DNA of 26,748 nt from Syntrophomonadaceae bacterium. Its GTDB lineage: Bacteria > Bacillota_D > Dethiobacteria > DTU022. Below are positions 14,706-23,297 of the stretch, one piece after another. Both the position numbers and the translations under genes were made by a program. Position 1 is the stretch's first letter. Every line of letters starts with the position of its first letter. The stretch is from assembly GCA_003551865.1 (NCBI GenBank), contig PUNU01000120.1, forward strand, positions 1 through 26,748, in the 5' to 3' direction. The notes beneath the pieces are model-generated. The model was not told the origin of the DNA. It made no database searches and was given only the letters and a program-made list of their open reading frames with translations.

Positions 14706-16372
14706 TAGTACAGCGGCTGCCCCCCGTACCGCAGTTCCACTTCCAGCTCAGGGTATAAATCCTCCAGGGTGGAAACCAGGTTGGAAGCCTCGGCACGTTC
14801 AACATCCTCACCGTAGAACACGGTGATGATATCGTCTTCCGGTTCTATAATTACCCGGACCAGATCCAGGGCGGTGCGGTTAAGGTCCGGGCCGGCGGAG
14901 ACAATGTCTTCGCCGCTTAATCCCAGGTAGTGACCCGGTGCAACCTCCTGTTCATTGATTAACGCCTCCCTGGTGGCAAAAGTGACCAGGCCCGTTTTAA
15001 CCCGTCCTGCTCCTTGTTGCATGGAAGCAAAGTTATCTTCGAGAGTGCCGGTGGTGCTGTAGGCCAGCAGGGCGGAGATTCCCTCAGGCAAGCTCCTGGT
15101 TTTAAGGACTTCCACTTTTTTATCGGATAAATTTTTGACCTGTTCCGCCACCATGATGATGTTCTTGTTGTTGGGCAGTATGATGGCCGCATCCTGGGTA
15201 AGGCTGTCGACGGCTTTAAGCAGGTCCTCGACTTTGGGGTTCATGGTCTGTCCTCCGAAAACAACTTCGTCCGCTCCCAGGCTGAGAAAAACTTCCCGAA
15301 ATCCTTTGCCAAATGATACTGTGACAATGCCGACTGTTCCTTTTTCCTGCTGATCATCTCCGGGCAGAATGATCGTGTTCTCTACGGCGGGGGTTGGGGC
15401 GAAAGCTTCTTTGTGCTGGTCATGCATGTTTTCAATTTTGATATCGTGCAGGGTTCCGTACTGCAGGGCGCGTTGTAAAACCAGGTCGGGGCAGGCTGTA
15501 TGAATGTGGATCTTTGCCGCCCTGCTGTCGGTTACCACCAGAAGGGAATCTCCGTAGGAAGCAAGGTCGTCTTTTAAACTGCCGAAGTGTCCCGAGTGCG
15601 ACTTGATGATCATTTCGGTACAGTAGGGATAGTCGAGATCAAGCGGTTTCGCTGTTCCCCGGAGAGCGCTTTCGCTGCCGGGAGGCGCTTCTTCCCGAAC
15701 TCTTTCTTCTTTTGAAGCCATTATTTCATTGAAAGAGCTTTTTAAAGCAAAGAGGCATCCTTCGAAGAAAACCAGCAGGCCAAGTCCTCCGGCATCCACC
15801 ACACCGGCTTTCTTGAGGGCGGGGAGCATTTCGGTGGTCTTCTCCAGGGCTTCTTTCCCGCTTTCAATCGCTTCCTCAATGCTGTCGTAAAGGTTGCCCC
15901 CTTTTACAACGGTTTTCCTGATGCCGCGGGCCATTTCCCGGGCCACGGTCAGGATTGTTCCTTCGACAGGTTTCGAAACAGCCTTGTAAGCATAGACTAC
16001 ACCGTACTGAAAAGCCTTACTCAGCTCTGCGGGAGATATGGTGTCTTTATTGCGCAGGCCGCGGGCCAGCCCCCTGAGAATTTGGGAAAGAATGACGCCG
16101 GAGTTGCCCCTGGCGCCCATCAGTGCGTTGGAAGCCACGATATCCGACAGTTCACCGATTGATTGGCCCTTATACTGCATCGAACCTTCAACGGCTGCTT
16201 TCAGGGTCATGCTCATATTTGTTCCGGTATCGCCGTCGGGTACCGGAAATACATTAAGGGCATTAATCGATTCTTTTTTCCGCTCAAAGAAATGATTGGC
16301 CCCCAAAATCATTTTTTTAAAGTCATTTACATTCAATGCAAACTCCTGTCCTTTTTTAGCTTTAGTTTTCAT
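14684..16372 (-). CDS. fakA: fatty acid kinase catalytic subunit (FakA/YloV, DAK phosphatase family)
   Basis: A protein of about 562 residues with an N-terminal DhaL-type kinase domain marked by LNVFPVPDGDTGTNMS and NALMGARGNSGVILSQILRG, followed by KAGVVDAGGLGLL. A central domain and a C-terminal domain with ELEVELRYGGQPLYYY complete the FakA layout. The aspartates of DGDTGTN coordinate Mg-ATP. FakA phosphorylates fatty acids held by FakB (DegV) for phospholipid synthesis; no fakB is here. Three starts compete: ATG 16408 (no ribosome site), ATG 16372 (weak GGGTG) and TTG 16336 (good ACAGGAG six bases upstream, closest to family length). The stop lies within the end of the fur gene. Confidence 0.9.
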   Translation of the reverse strand: MKTKAKKGQEFALNVNDFKKMILGANHFFERKKESINALNVFPVPDGDTGTNMSMTLKAAVEGSMQYKGQSIGELSDIVASNALMGARGNSGVILSQILRGLARGLRNKDTISPAELSKAFQYGVVYAYKAVSKPVEGTILTVAREMARGIRKTVVKGGNLYDSIEEAIESGKEALEKTTEMLPALKKAGVVDAGGLGLLVFFEGCLFALKSSFNEIMASKEERVREEAPPGSESALRGTAKPLDLDYPYCTEMIIKSHSGHFGSLKDDLASYGDSLLVVTDSRAAKIHIHTACPDLVLQRALQYGTLHDIKIENMHDQHKEAFAPTPAVENTIILPGDDQQEKGTVGIVTVSFGKGFREVFLSLGADEVVFGGQTMNPKVEDLLKAVDSLTQDAAIILPNNKNIIMVAEQVKNLSDKKVEVLKTRSLPEGISALLAYSTTGTLEDNFASMQQGAGRVKTGLVTFATREALINEQEVAPGHYLGLSGEDIVSAGPDLNRTALDLVRVIIEPEDDIITVFYGEDVERAEASNLVSTLEDLYPELEVELRYGGQPLYYYVFSVE

Positions 16373-16474
16373 ATCAAAACACCCGTTTATCACAGTAAAT
16401 TTATTCATGCTAAATCATAACATAATACAGGAAGGTTGGCGAATGGGCGCGGCAGCGGGCCCTTCATTGTCCGC

Positions 16475-17425
16475 TTACATGTGGTTGCGCAGCATCAGCT
16501 CGGCCGGATGAGGTTGTAGGTAGGTCTGGTTCTGAAGATAAGCGGGCTCGTACTTGCGCACATAGTGGTTGACCAGGGTCAGGGGGACTACCAGGGGAAC
16601 GGTTGAACGGGCATACCGGTTAATCACTTCCAGCATTTCTGCTTTTTCGTCTTTGCTGATCTTCTTTTTAAAATGCCCCAGTATGTGTTGCAGGACATTA
16701 ACATTTTTTTTCACGGTCGCTTTCAGGCTCATTGCTCCCATCAGCCCGGCCTGGTACTGCTCCAGCAGTTCTTCCCGGGGCATATTCTTACCGGCGGCAA
16801 CCAGCCTGCCCAGCCGGGAGAGGTGTTTCGGGCTGTGGGCCATCAGCTGCAGCTTATGGGCGGCATGAAAATCTACCAGGTTTTTATAATCCGGGGTATT
16901 GTTCAAAAAGGTTTTCCAGCGCCGGTAGCAGAATACTCTTTCGATGAAGTTTTCCCGCAGGGAGGGGTCTTCCAGACGACCTTCTTCTTCCACCGGCAGG
17001 AGCGGGAATTTTTCGACTACGGATGCCGCAAAAAGCCCCCGGCCCTTTCTCGGGGTCCTGCCGGAACCGCCGTATACTTTTACCCGGTACAGTCCGGAAC
17101 TGGGTGAATTCTTTTTAAAGATAAAGGCGCACAGATCTTCGGTTTCCAGATGGGAGGTTTTCCAGTTACAAAAATCGAGCATCTTTTTGGTGTGATCGAT
17201 GCCGCTTTTAACCGTGACCAGGCGGGGACTGTCCGGGTCGCCGATCAGGTGCATGGCTTCCCGGGGGATTGGCAGGCCGCATTCCACCTCGGGGCATACG
17301 GCTACGAAATGAAAATATTTGGCCAGGACATCCGTTATATAGCGATTGTGCTTATGACCGCCGTCGTAGCGGACCTGGTTGCCGAGCAGGCATGAGCTTA
17401 TGCCCACCCTAATTTTTCCCTTCAT
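16475..17425 (-). CDS. DUF523-DUF1722 fusion protein (TudS/YbgA-like)
   Basis: A 316-residue two-domain protein. Residues 1-150 are DUF523, the TudS thiouracil desulfurase domain, with SSCLLGNQVRYDGG (Cys12) and CPEVECGLPIPREA (Cys44). Residues about 180-310 are DUF1722 (YbgA-like), with GRLEDPSLRENFIERVF at the linker and HKLQLMAHSP. TudS uses a [4Fe-4S] cluster held by three Cys, the third in SPSCG. Here that motif is SPSSG (107-111), so the third ligand is Ser110; the codon is TCC, one base from TGC. Cys99 or Cys49 might substitute. Function is therefore uncertain: desulfuration of thiolated bases is expected for the family, but this copy may be altered or inactive. Ribosome site GGAAGG, somewhat distant. 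Confidence 0.88.
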   Translation of the reverse strand: MKGKIRVGISSCLLGNQVRYDGGHKHNRYITDVLAKYFHFVAVCPEVECGLPIPREAMHLIGDPDSPRLVTVKSGIDHTKKMLDFCNWKTSHLETEDLCAFIFKKNSPSSGLYRVKVYGGSGRTPRKGRGLFAASVVEKFPLLPVEEEGRLEDPSLRENFIERVFCYRRWKTFLNNTPDYKNLVDFHAAHKLQLMAHSPKHLSRLGRLVAAGKNMPREELLEQYQAGLMGAMSLKATVKKNVNVLQHILGHFKKKISKDEKAEMLEVINRYARSTVPLVVPLTLVNHYVRKYEPAYLQNQTYLQPHPAELMLRNHM

Positions 17426-17673
17426 GTTGTATTTTCATCCTTCCGGGGAGCGGTTTTTAAGTTGCGTGTTGCAAAAGTGATAAAATACTGTATTTTCTTG
17501 GGCTGTACCTATAGGCAAAACGGTAATTTTGCTTTATATTTAATTATAACATCAATATGCAGCATGCAGGCAACCAGGGGAATTTGCTAAGATTGCATCC
17601 GGGAAGCGTTTTGCATAACCGGTGGCCTTGCGAGTTTGAAGTTGCATGGAGAGAAAAGAAAGGGGTGTGCGCT

Positions 17674-18606
17674 TTGTTAAAAAAATCCGGGGTTTTCCTT
17701 CTCTTGCTGGTGTTTGTTGTAACTGCAGCCGGTTTTTGGTCGGGCTGCCGGCCTGAAGAAGAAACCGAGGCCGAAGCGGACCTTCTTATGGACGGGCGAG
17801 GAGTGTTGATTGGTCAGATCGACAGGCATTCAGTAGAAATTGAAGTGGACGGGCAGCCGAAGGTATTCGCCCTTGGTGAAAGAGTAAATGTGGAAGAAAT
17901 AAGCGATGGGTCAACTGTAATTTTTACCTACGTGGAAGAAGAAGAACGGCCGGTCCTGGTTTCCATAGCAGCCATTGAAGAGCCGGTTAAAATTCACAAA
18001 GATGAAGGTGTTTTTGTCGGCCTGGACGGCCCCCGGGTTGTTGAGATTGAAGTAGACGGTGATCTTTTGCAGTTTGCCCTGGAAGAGGGGGAGGCTGTCG
18101 ATGATATTGCCGAAGGATCAGAGGTGTTTTTTACTTACCAGGAAACTGAAAACATGCCTTTGCTTCTCTCTATCGAGGCAATAGACGAGCCGGCCGACCG
18201 GGAAGAAGACGTGTCGGAAGACGAGATTCAGGCCGAGGGCATACTGGTCGGGTTGCTTGATGCCCATTCCGTTGAAATAAAGCTCACCAGGGCTTTTAAG
18301 CTCGGTGAAGGAGTTGGCGTGGAAGACATTGAAGACGGATCACAGGTTGCCTTTACTTTTACAGAGGAGGCTCAGGGAGCAGTCCTGGTATCGATCGAGG
18401 TTGTTGACGCCCCGCCCGAGGGAGATGTGATGGTTGGGACCTTACTGGGGAAAATCGACGGACGCCTGGTCGAAATCAAATATTTTCAGGCTTTTACCCT
18501 TGGAGAAGGTGTAAATGTTGAAGGCATTGACGAGGGCTCACAAATCGATTTTACCTACCGCCCGGATCCTCACCGGCCGGTATTGACCTCGCTTGAGCAA
18601 AGATAA
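17674..18606 (+). CDS. lipoprotein with four tandem repeat modules
   Basis: I do not recognise the family. The 310-residue product starts with a lipoprotein signal (LKKSG, hydrophobic core, FWSGC; Cys25). After an acidic linker come four repeats of about 55-70 residues with the pattern G-x-L-x-G-x-x-D-x-x-x-V-E-I, an F-x-L-G-E-x-V-x-V-E-x-I core, D-G-S-x-V-x-F-T-Y, then P-V-L-x-S-I. Repeats 3 and 4 lack about five residues after VEIK. Each module looks like a small beta-sheet unit. TTG 17674 is preferred because AAAGGGGTG (17659-17667) precedes it; GTG 17665 and further upstream starts are possible but place the signal peptide badly. It begins a run of four surface or membrane-anchored genes on the same strand. 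Confidence 0.78.
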   Translation: MLKKSGVFLLLLVFVVTAAGFWSGCRPEEETEAEADLLMDGRGVLIGQIDRHSVEIEVDGQPKVFALGERVNVEEISDGSTVIFTYVEEEERPVLVSIAAIEEPVKIHKDEGVFVGLDGPRVVEIEVDGDLLQFALEEGEAVDDIAEGSEVFFTYQETENMPLLLSIEAIDEPADREEDVSEDEIQAEGILVGLLDAHSVEIKLTRAFKLGEGVGVEDIEDGSQVAFTFTEEAQGAVLVSIEVVDAPPEGDVMVGTLLGKIDGRLVEIKYFQAFTLGEGVNVEGIDEGSQIDFTYRPDPHRPVLTSLEQR

Positions 18607-18671
18607 ATGTGAAGTGATGATATCCGGGAGTGCCGGTATTTACAGCAAAGGCTGCGGCTTGGCTGTCTTTG

Positions 18672-18712
18672 AATCTCCTTTAAAGTGAGGGGAGATTTTA
18701 AGCTGTTTTTTT
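18672..18712 (+). terminator. possible terminator after the repeat lipoprotein gene
   Basis: AATCTCC (18672-18678) pairs exactly with GGAGATT (18691-18697); a TTTTTTT run follows at 18706-18712 after a short gap. Confidence 0.4.
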
Positions 18713-18716
18713 GCTC

Positions 18717-18746
18717 TTGTTTAATTTGAGAAGAACGTGTTAATAT
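18717..18746 (+). promoter_or_regulatory. probable promoter of the acidic lipoprotein gene
   Basis: TTGTTT (18717-18722) and TAATAT (18741-18746) at 18-base spacing, about 90 bases before the GTG start. Confidence 0.45.
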
Positions 18747-18835
18747 AGGTAGGCGATAAAAATCTGCTTTACCTTAAGCTGGACAGTGGAGCTATTTTTT
18801 TTGCAAATCAAGCAAAAAAGCGGGTGGAAAAAGAG

Positions 18836-19513
18836 GTGAAAAAAATAAGACTGGTAATTTTCATTTCTGCTGTACTGCTGTTAATGGCAGTGCCCGGCTG
18901 TATTGAGATCGAACGCACCGACCCACTTCCCGAAAATGATGAAATTGACAACGATGAGATAGATCTGGAAGAAGTTGAGCCCGTCCCCCCGGAGGAGGAC
19001 GTGCGGGAATTTGTTTCTGTTGACGATAGAGTGACAATCAGGATTGATACAATTCTAATTGATGACGATATCCCGGAAGATGTCGATAAATTTTTGTCCG
19101 GTGATGAAGCTCCCGAAGAAAATGACGGGGATCCGGATGAAGGTGAAGGACGATATTTTGTCGATACCAAGCTGGAATATCACGACGAGGACATGCAGTT
19201 TTTAACCTTGTTTATAAATATTGAAAAGATCGAGGAAGGATTTATTACAGACCCGCGTAAATTCGCCGGCGACACCCCCCAGCTAATCACCGCTGAAGGG
19301 TCCGTTTTGGAACGGACAATTCTGAACTTCAAATATACAGGTGAGCTGGACGAAAACGAGGATCACATCGGTGCACCACCGGGCACAGAGGGAGTAATGG
19401 TATTTGCTTTTCCGGCTGAAGAAACACCGCGCCAGGTCCACTATTACTATTCTTTTATCGAAAGCAAAGATGCCGAAATAGAAAAAGGCCTGGTTATTAT
19501 ACCGGTTGATTAA
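18836..19513 (+). CDS. acidic lipoprotein of unknown function
   Basis: A 225-residue protein beginning KKIRLVIFISAV, with a lipobox at VPGC (Cys22). About residues 25-105 are extremely rich in Asp and Glu and probably disordered. The C-terminal 115 residues (from about YFVDTKLEYHDED) look like a beta-sandwich of the kind found in DUF4352-type extracellular domains: alternating hydrophobic strands, ITDPRKFAGDTPQL, and VFAFPAEETPRQ near the end. That match is weak and is inference. GTG 18836 is chosen since the signal peptide starts there; GTG 18824 is in frame. It lies between the repeat lipoprotein and the beta-helix genes, likely surface partners. Confidence 0.7.
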   Translation: MKKIRLVIFISAVLLLMAVPGCIEIERTDPLPENDEIDNDEIDLEEVEPVPPEEDVREFVSVDDRVTIRIDTILIDDDIPEDVDKFLSGDEAPEENDGDPDEGEGRYFVDTKLEYHDEDMQFLTLFINIEKIEEGFITDPRKFAGDTPQLITAEGSVLERTILNFKYTGELDENEDHIGAPPGTEGVMVFAFPAEETPRQVHYYYSFIESKDAEIEKGLVIIPVD

Positions 19514-19577
19514 TAAAAAACAGACAAGGCAAACTTCTAAATAACGACCAAGATTACTGTTTGGAGAGGGGTAGAAA

Positions 19578-20921
19578 ATGGCTTATTGTAAAGACTGCGA
19601 CAAGACCTTCGATGAAGGTGAATTTAAGGTCTGTCCCTACTGCGGCCTGGAGCCCGGGGAAGAAACCGAAAGCGGGGAAGGGGTCACCCGGGAAGCGGAG
19701 TCTAAAGAAGGAGCACCTGCTGAGGCCGGTGTCGGAAAGAAAAAACCGGCCGGCGGGATGGTTAAATATTTTTTAATCGGAGTACCCGTCCTGGTCGTTG
19801 TGGTGGTGGCTATTTCCGCTATATTTGCCCTGGACGATTCCTCCGTTACTGTGCCCGATAAATATGATACCATTCAGGAAGCTATCGATGCCGCCGAAGA
19901 CGGCGATGAGATCGTAGTTGATACCGGGGTCTACCGGGAAAACATTGACTTCAAGGGAAAAAATATCACCCTGCGCAGTATCGACCCCGATGATCCCGAA
20001 GTGGTTGAAAGAACCATTATCGACGGCAGTGACAGCGGGACGGTTGTTTCTTTTAGGAGTGGAGAAGGCGAAGAAGCTGTCCTGAGCGGGTTTACCGTTA
20101 CCCGGGGCAGTGGAATCCTGATCTCCGGCGGCGGTTCGCCTATAGTCGAAAAGTGTATAATCGAAGACAACGATGCGGAGTACGGTGCGGGAATAGTAAT
20201 TTTCGATTCTGCTCCCACCATCCGGGAAAATATTATCATAGGAAACTCGGGCTTTTTGGGCGGGGGACTGTTTATTGAAGAATCATCACCTAAAATTGAG
20301 GGGAATAGAATTGTAAGTAACAGGGCGGAAATGGGAAGCGGCGTGGTCGTTATCTCCAATTCATCGCCGGTACTGGTAGACAACACCATATCCAATAATG
20401 CTGCCGCCAGGCTTGGAGGAGGGATTGTCGTCGCAGTAAATTCCACCCCTACAATTAGAGCTAACACTATAACAGGCAATTCCGCCGAACGCAACGGCGG
20501 AGGAATCCTGATCGAAGAATCGGAGCCGATTATTGAAGATAATAAAATATCCGGAAATCGTGCAGCCAACGGCGGGGGGCTGTTTATTGTTAACGCCATG
20601 AGCACGGCCCTGTTAATTACCGGCAATGAAATAGCCAACAACCTGGCTTATATTGCCGGGGGAGGACTGTACATGGAAGGGTCTTCCCCGACGATCGAGG
20701 ATAACTCATTCACCGGCAACCTTTCCGAGCACCTGGGCGGCGGGGCCGCAGTTTACAATTCTGAACCCCTGGTTTTCCGGAATATCTTCGAGGATAACCA
20801 AGCAAAGGAAAGCGATGGTGGAGGCGCGCTCTGGGTTTCATCCGATTCTGTGCTCGAGTTAAGTGATCCGGATGACAACACTTATTCGCTCAATGAACCC
20901 AATGACATATACACCGAGTAA
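19578..20921 (+). CDS. zinc-ribbon, single-TM protein with extracellular beta-helix
   Basis: A 447-residue protein in three parts. Residues 1-23 form a zinc ribbon with Cys4, Cys7, Cys19 and Cys22 (CKDC...CPYC). A charged linker leads to one transmembrane helix (about 62-85). The remainder is a right-handed parallel beta-helix of the NosD/DUF1565/PbH1 type. It opens with TIQEAIDAAEDGDEIVV-GVYREN and continues as about ten rungs, each with a GGGI/L and N-x-I-x-x-N turn roughly every 26 residues, related in style to chlamydial Pmp GGAI repeats. The C-terminal cap LSDPDDNTYS is shared with the next gene. The ribbon would be cytoplasmic and the helix outside. Substrate or partner unknown; polysaccharide binding or adhesion is a guess. 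Ribosome site GGAGAGGGG (19563-19571). Confidence 0.82.
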   Translation: MAYCKDCDKTFDEGEFKVCPYCGLEPGEETESGEGVTREAESKEGAPAEAGVGKKKPAGGMVKYFLIGVPVLVVVVVAISAIFALDDSSVTVPDKYDTIQEAIDAAEDGDEIVVDTGVYRENIDFKGKNITLRSIDPDDPEVVERTIIDGSDSGTVVSFRSGEGEEAVLSGFTVTRGSGILISGGGSPIVEKCIIEDNDAEYGAGIVIFDSAPTIRENIIIGNSGFLGGGLFIEESSPKIEGNRIVSNRAEMGSGVVVISNSSPVLVDNTISNNAAARLGGGIVVAVNSTPTIRANTITGNSAERNGGGILIEESEPIIEDNKISGNRAANGGGLFIVNAMSTALLITGNEIANNLAYIAGGGLYMEGSSPTIEDNSFTGNLSEHLGGGAAVYNSEPLVFRNIFEDNQAKESDGGGALWVSSDSVLELSDPDDNTYSLNEPNDIYTE

Positions 20922-20962
20922 AAATATTTCTTTTTAAACGTAGAGATGAGAGGAGCATCACA

Positions 20963-22705
20963 ATGAAAGATCAGAAAGAACAAAATGAACTGCAGGGACA
21001 ACAGGAACAGCAACAACAAAAAGAAACTGTTTCCCATGGCAGGAACAAAATAATTCTTTACGGGGCGGCTGCCCTGGCGGTCGTGATCCTGGTTGTTCTG
21101 GGTGTGGTTTTTCTCTACAGCCCGGAAATAAATGTGCCCGGTGACTACAGAAGTATCCAGGAGGCAATTGAAGCAGCCGGCGACGGTGACGTGATTGTCG
21201 TCGAGCCGGGCGTTTATTATGAACGGCTTGACTTTATGGGTAAAGACATCACGTTGCGCAGCACAAATCCCGACGACCCGGAAATAGTGGCGGAAACTGT
21301 TATAGACGGGCGCAAAAGGGGTTCGGTGGTAACTTTCCAAAACGGTGAAAGTGAAAACGCTGTGCTGGAGGGCTTAACTATAACCGGAGGGGCCGGGACC
21401 AGGAAAACCCTTACTCATGAACATGAGGGAGAGGAAGTTGTCAACGAAGGGTTTTTCGGGGGAGGCATCCTGATCGAAGCGGGCAGTTCGCCGACCATTA
21501 CCGGAAATGTCATTACCGGCAATTCCGTTGATCTCGACGGCGGCGGCATTGCCGTATTGGATGGTTCCAACCCGGTCATTACAAATAACACGCTGGAAAA
21601 TAACACTGCTTACAACGGCGGTGGAATGTCTATATGGAGATCCAATCCGACGGTTGAAAATAATAGTTTTCAGGAGAACCGGGCCAGGTACATGGGAGGA
21701 GCTTTTTTAGTCGACTTTGAATCGACACCCTCGGTTACCGGCAATGACATCCAGGAAAACAGGGCAACCAGCGGCGGGGGTATGGCAATCTGGCACTCGG
21801 ATCCGGTTATTAGCGGCAACACTCTTCACAAAAACTCGGCGATCTGGTTTGGTGGAGGGGTCGCCGTCTTCGACGCTGCCCCCGCAATAGAAAATAACGA
21901 TATATCCAGAAACTCTGCTACCAATAACGGTGGGGGAATTGCAGTTGCCGAAGGTTCGGCTCCGATGATCAGCATGAATACCATCATCCGCAACTATTCG
22001 GAAGAAAACGGCGGGGGCATCGCCGTGCTGGAAGAATCTGAAGGCGAAATCCTCGACAACACTATTACCGACAATGTAGTTCTTTTAGGCGGCGGAGGTA
22101 TCTATGTTAAGGAATCTTCTCCGCTGGTGGAAGGCAACAACCTGACCGGCAATTTGGTCCAGCAGGACGGAGGAGGACTGGCTATTTTAACAAATTCTTC
22201 TCCGCTGATCCTTAATAACGTAATTGATGAAAATCAAGCCGGGCGGGCAGGCGGCGGCCTCGTAGTTGGCGAAGACTCATCACCCGTTATTGAAACGAAC
22301 ACGATAAACGGCAATAAAGCATCTGTTGGGGGCGGCATAATTGTCCAAAACTCTTCGATCACCGTTGAGGGAAATACAATATCCGAAAACAGGGCTGAAG
22401 CCGGTTCAGGCGGCGGGATTATTTTAGTCCAGGAATCTACCGGTACGATTGAAAACAACAGCTTTACCGGGAACTTCGCCGTGGAATTGGGAGGCGGGGT
22501 GGTAGTCGACGAGGGCTGCACCGCCAGTCTGCGAAACAATGATTTTGTGGAAAACGAGGCCGAGATCGGCGGCGCATATTTTGGTCTTGGCGATGAAAGT
22601 ATAGATTTAAGCGATCCGGATGACAATACCTACAGTGGAAATATCCCGGATGATGTAGAAGAAGATGAGTTGGAAGAAGACGAAGATGCCGGCACAGATG
22701 AATAG
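20963..22705 (+). CDS. membrane-anchored beta-helix protein, paralogue of the preceding gene
   Basis: A 580-residue protein with a Gln-rich cytoplasmic N-terminus (residues 1-28, no zinc ribbon), one transmembrane helix (about 29-52) and a long PbH1-type right-handed beta-helix with about fifteen GGGI-type rungs. Its first 90 helix residues closely match those of the upstream gene (VPGDYRSIQEAIEAAGDGD, GKDITLRS-PDDPE), and both end with the DPDDNTYS cap, so the two arose by duplication. A His/Glu-rich insertion (THEHEGEEVVNEG) lies early in the helix. The tail is strongly acidic. The paralogue has about five more rungs than its neighbour, suggesting length change by repeat gain. The gene starts 41 bases after the previous stop and probably shares its transcript. 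Confidence 0.82.
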   Translation: MKDQKEQNELQGQQEQQQQKETVSHGRNKIILYGAAALAVVILVVLGVVFLYSPEINVPGDYRSIQEAIEAAGDGDVIVVEPGVYYERLDFMGKDITLRSTNPDDPEIVAETVIDGRKRGSVVTFQNGESENAVLEGLTITGGAGTRKTLTHEHEGEEVVNEGFFGGGILIEAGSSPTITGNVITGNSVDLDGGGIAVLDGSNPVITNNTLENNTAYNGGGMSIWRSNPTVENNSFQENRARYMGGAFLVDFESTPSVTGNDIQENRATSGGGMAIWHSDPVISGNTLHKNSAIWFGGGVAVFDAAPAIENNDISRNSATNNGGGIAVAEGSAPMISMNTIIRNYSEENGGGIAVLEESEGEILDNTITDNVVLLGGGGIYVKESSPLVEGNNLTGNLVQQDGGGLAILTNSSPLILNNVIDENQAGRAGGGLVVGEDSSPVIETNTINGNKASVGGGIIVQNSSITVEGNTISENRAEAGSGGGIILVQESTGTIENNSFTGNFAVELGGGVVVDEGCTASLRNNDFVENEAEIGGAYFGLGDESIDLSDPDDNTYSGNIPDDVEEDELEEDEDAGTDE

Positions 22706-22792
22706 TGAGTTGACCCATATTGGCGGCATCTAATACCATTATTGGTTAGTGCAAAGCCGGCTTTCAGATAGGTGAAAAGTTAATACAGGATC

Positions 22793-22827
22793 AAAAAAGA
22801 CCTGCTCGAACAGCAGGTCTTTTTTTA
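22793..22827. terminator. strong bidirectional terminator
   Basis: GACCTGCT (22799-22806) and AGCAGGTC (22812-22819) pair around CGAAC, preceded by A6 and followed by T8. It ends the beta-helix transcript and insulates the next operon. Confidence 0.9.
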
Positions 22828-22851
22828 CAAGCAAGCGGTCTGGGCGGGGGG

Positions 22852-22880
22852 TTGTAGTTTGCCCTGCAATACATTATAAT
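22852..22880 (+). promoter_or_regulatory. promoter of the CadC-like/permease operon
   Basis: TTGTAG (22852-22857), 17-base spacer, consensus TATAAT (22875-22880). The putative operator lies immediately downstream. Confidence 0.6.
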
Positions 22881-22884
22881 AGTA

Positions 22885-22904
22885 ATACAAATGTTTGAAT
22901 GTAT
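22885..22904. promoter_or_regulatory. putative ArsR/CadC-family operator
   Basis: ATACAAATGTTTGAATGTAT is an imperfect palindrome with a perfect CAAA-TG-TTTG core and ATAC/GTAT ends. It sits between the -10 box and the regulator's ATG, the usual autorepression position. Confidence 0.55.
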
Positions 22905-22916
22905 AGAGGTGTGTAG

Positions 22917-23288
22917 ATGGGTGCTAATCTGAATGAAGCGGATCGCTGTGAAATATTTTGCAGCGACGTGGAAAAAGTTGAACGGGTAAAACAGCAGTTG
23001 GACGGCCTGGAGGTAATGGTTGATATATTTAAAGCCCTGGGTGACAAAACCAGGTTTAAACTGGTTTTTGCCCTGTGGCATGAGGAGCTTTGTGTATGCG
23101 ACCTGGCCCTGGCTCTCGATATACCGGTAGCCGCGGCATCTTACCATTTGCGTTACCTGCGCAGTTTGCGCCTGGTAAAACATGAAAAGCGGGGGAAAAT
23201 GGTCTTCTACAGCCTCGATGATGATCATATTGCCCGGCTTGTCCAGCTTGCTCTTGAGCACACCCGGGAGAATACAGGCAGGATTTAG
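22917..23288 (+). CDS. cadC: CadC-like metal-sensing ArsR-family repressor
   Basis: A 123-residue winged-helix repressor closely resembling the staphylococcal CadC. The N-terminal pair is Cys11 and Cys15 (CEIFC), and the helix pair is Cys59 and Cys61 in ELCVCDLA; together these make the Cd/Pb/Bi-sensing site of CadC. The C-terminal helix retains the second, zinc-type site D102-x-H104 and H115-x-x-E118 with the same spacing as CadC. The protein should leave its operator when Cd, Pb or Zn binds. Unlike CadC, its downstream gene (ten bases on) is not a P-type ATPase but a DUF318 permease, so the induced transporter differs. An AGGTG (22907-22911) stretch provides the ribosome site. Confidence 0.9.
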   Translation: MGANLNEADRCEIFCSDVEKVERVKQQLDGLEVMVDIFKALGDKTRFKLVFALWHEELCVCDLALALDIPVAAASYHLRYLRSLRLVKHEKRGKMVFYSLDDDHIARLVQLALEHTRENTGRI

Positions 23289-23297
23289 GTGGTTGCC

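Noticed and set aside
19578..22705. Tandem DNA repeat array or CRISPR
   Set aside because: The periodicity is only at protein level (GGGI rungs of beta-helices); units are not identical and the frame is continuous.
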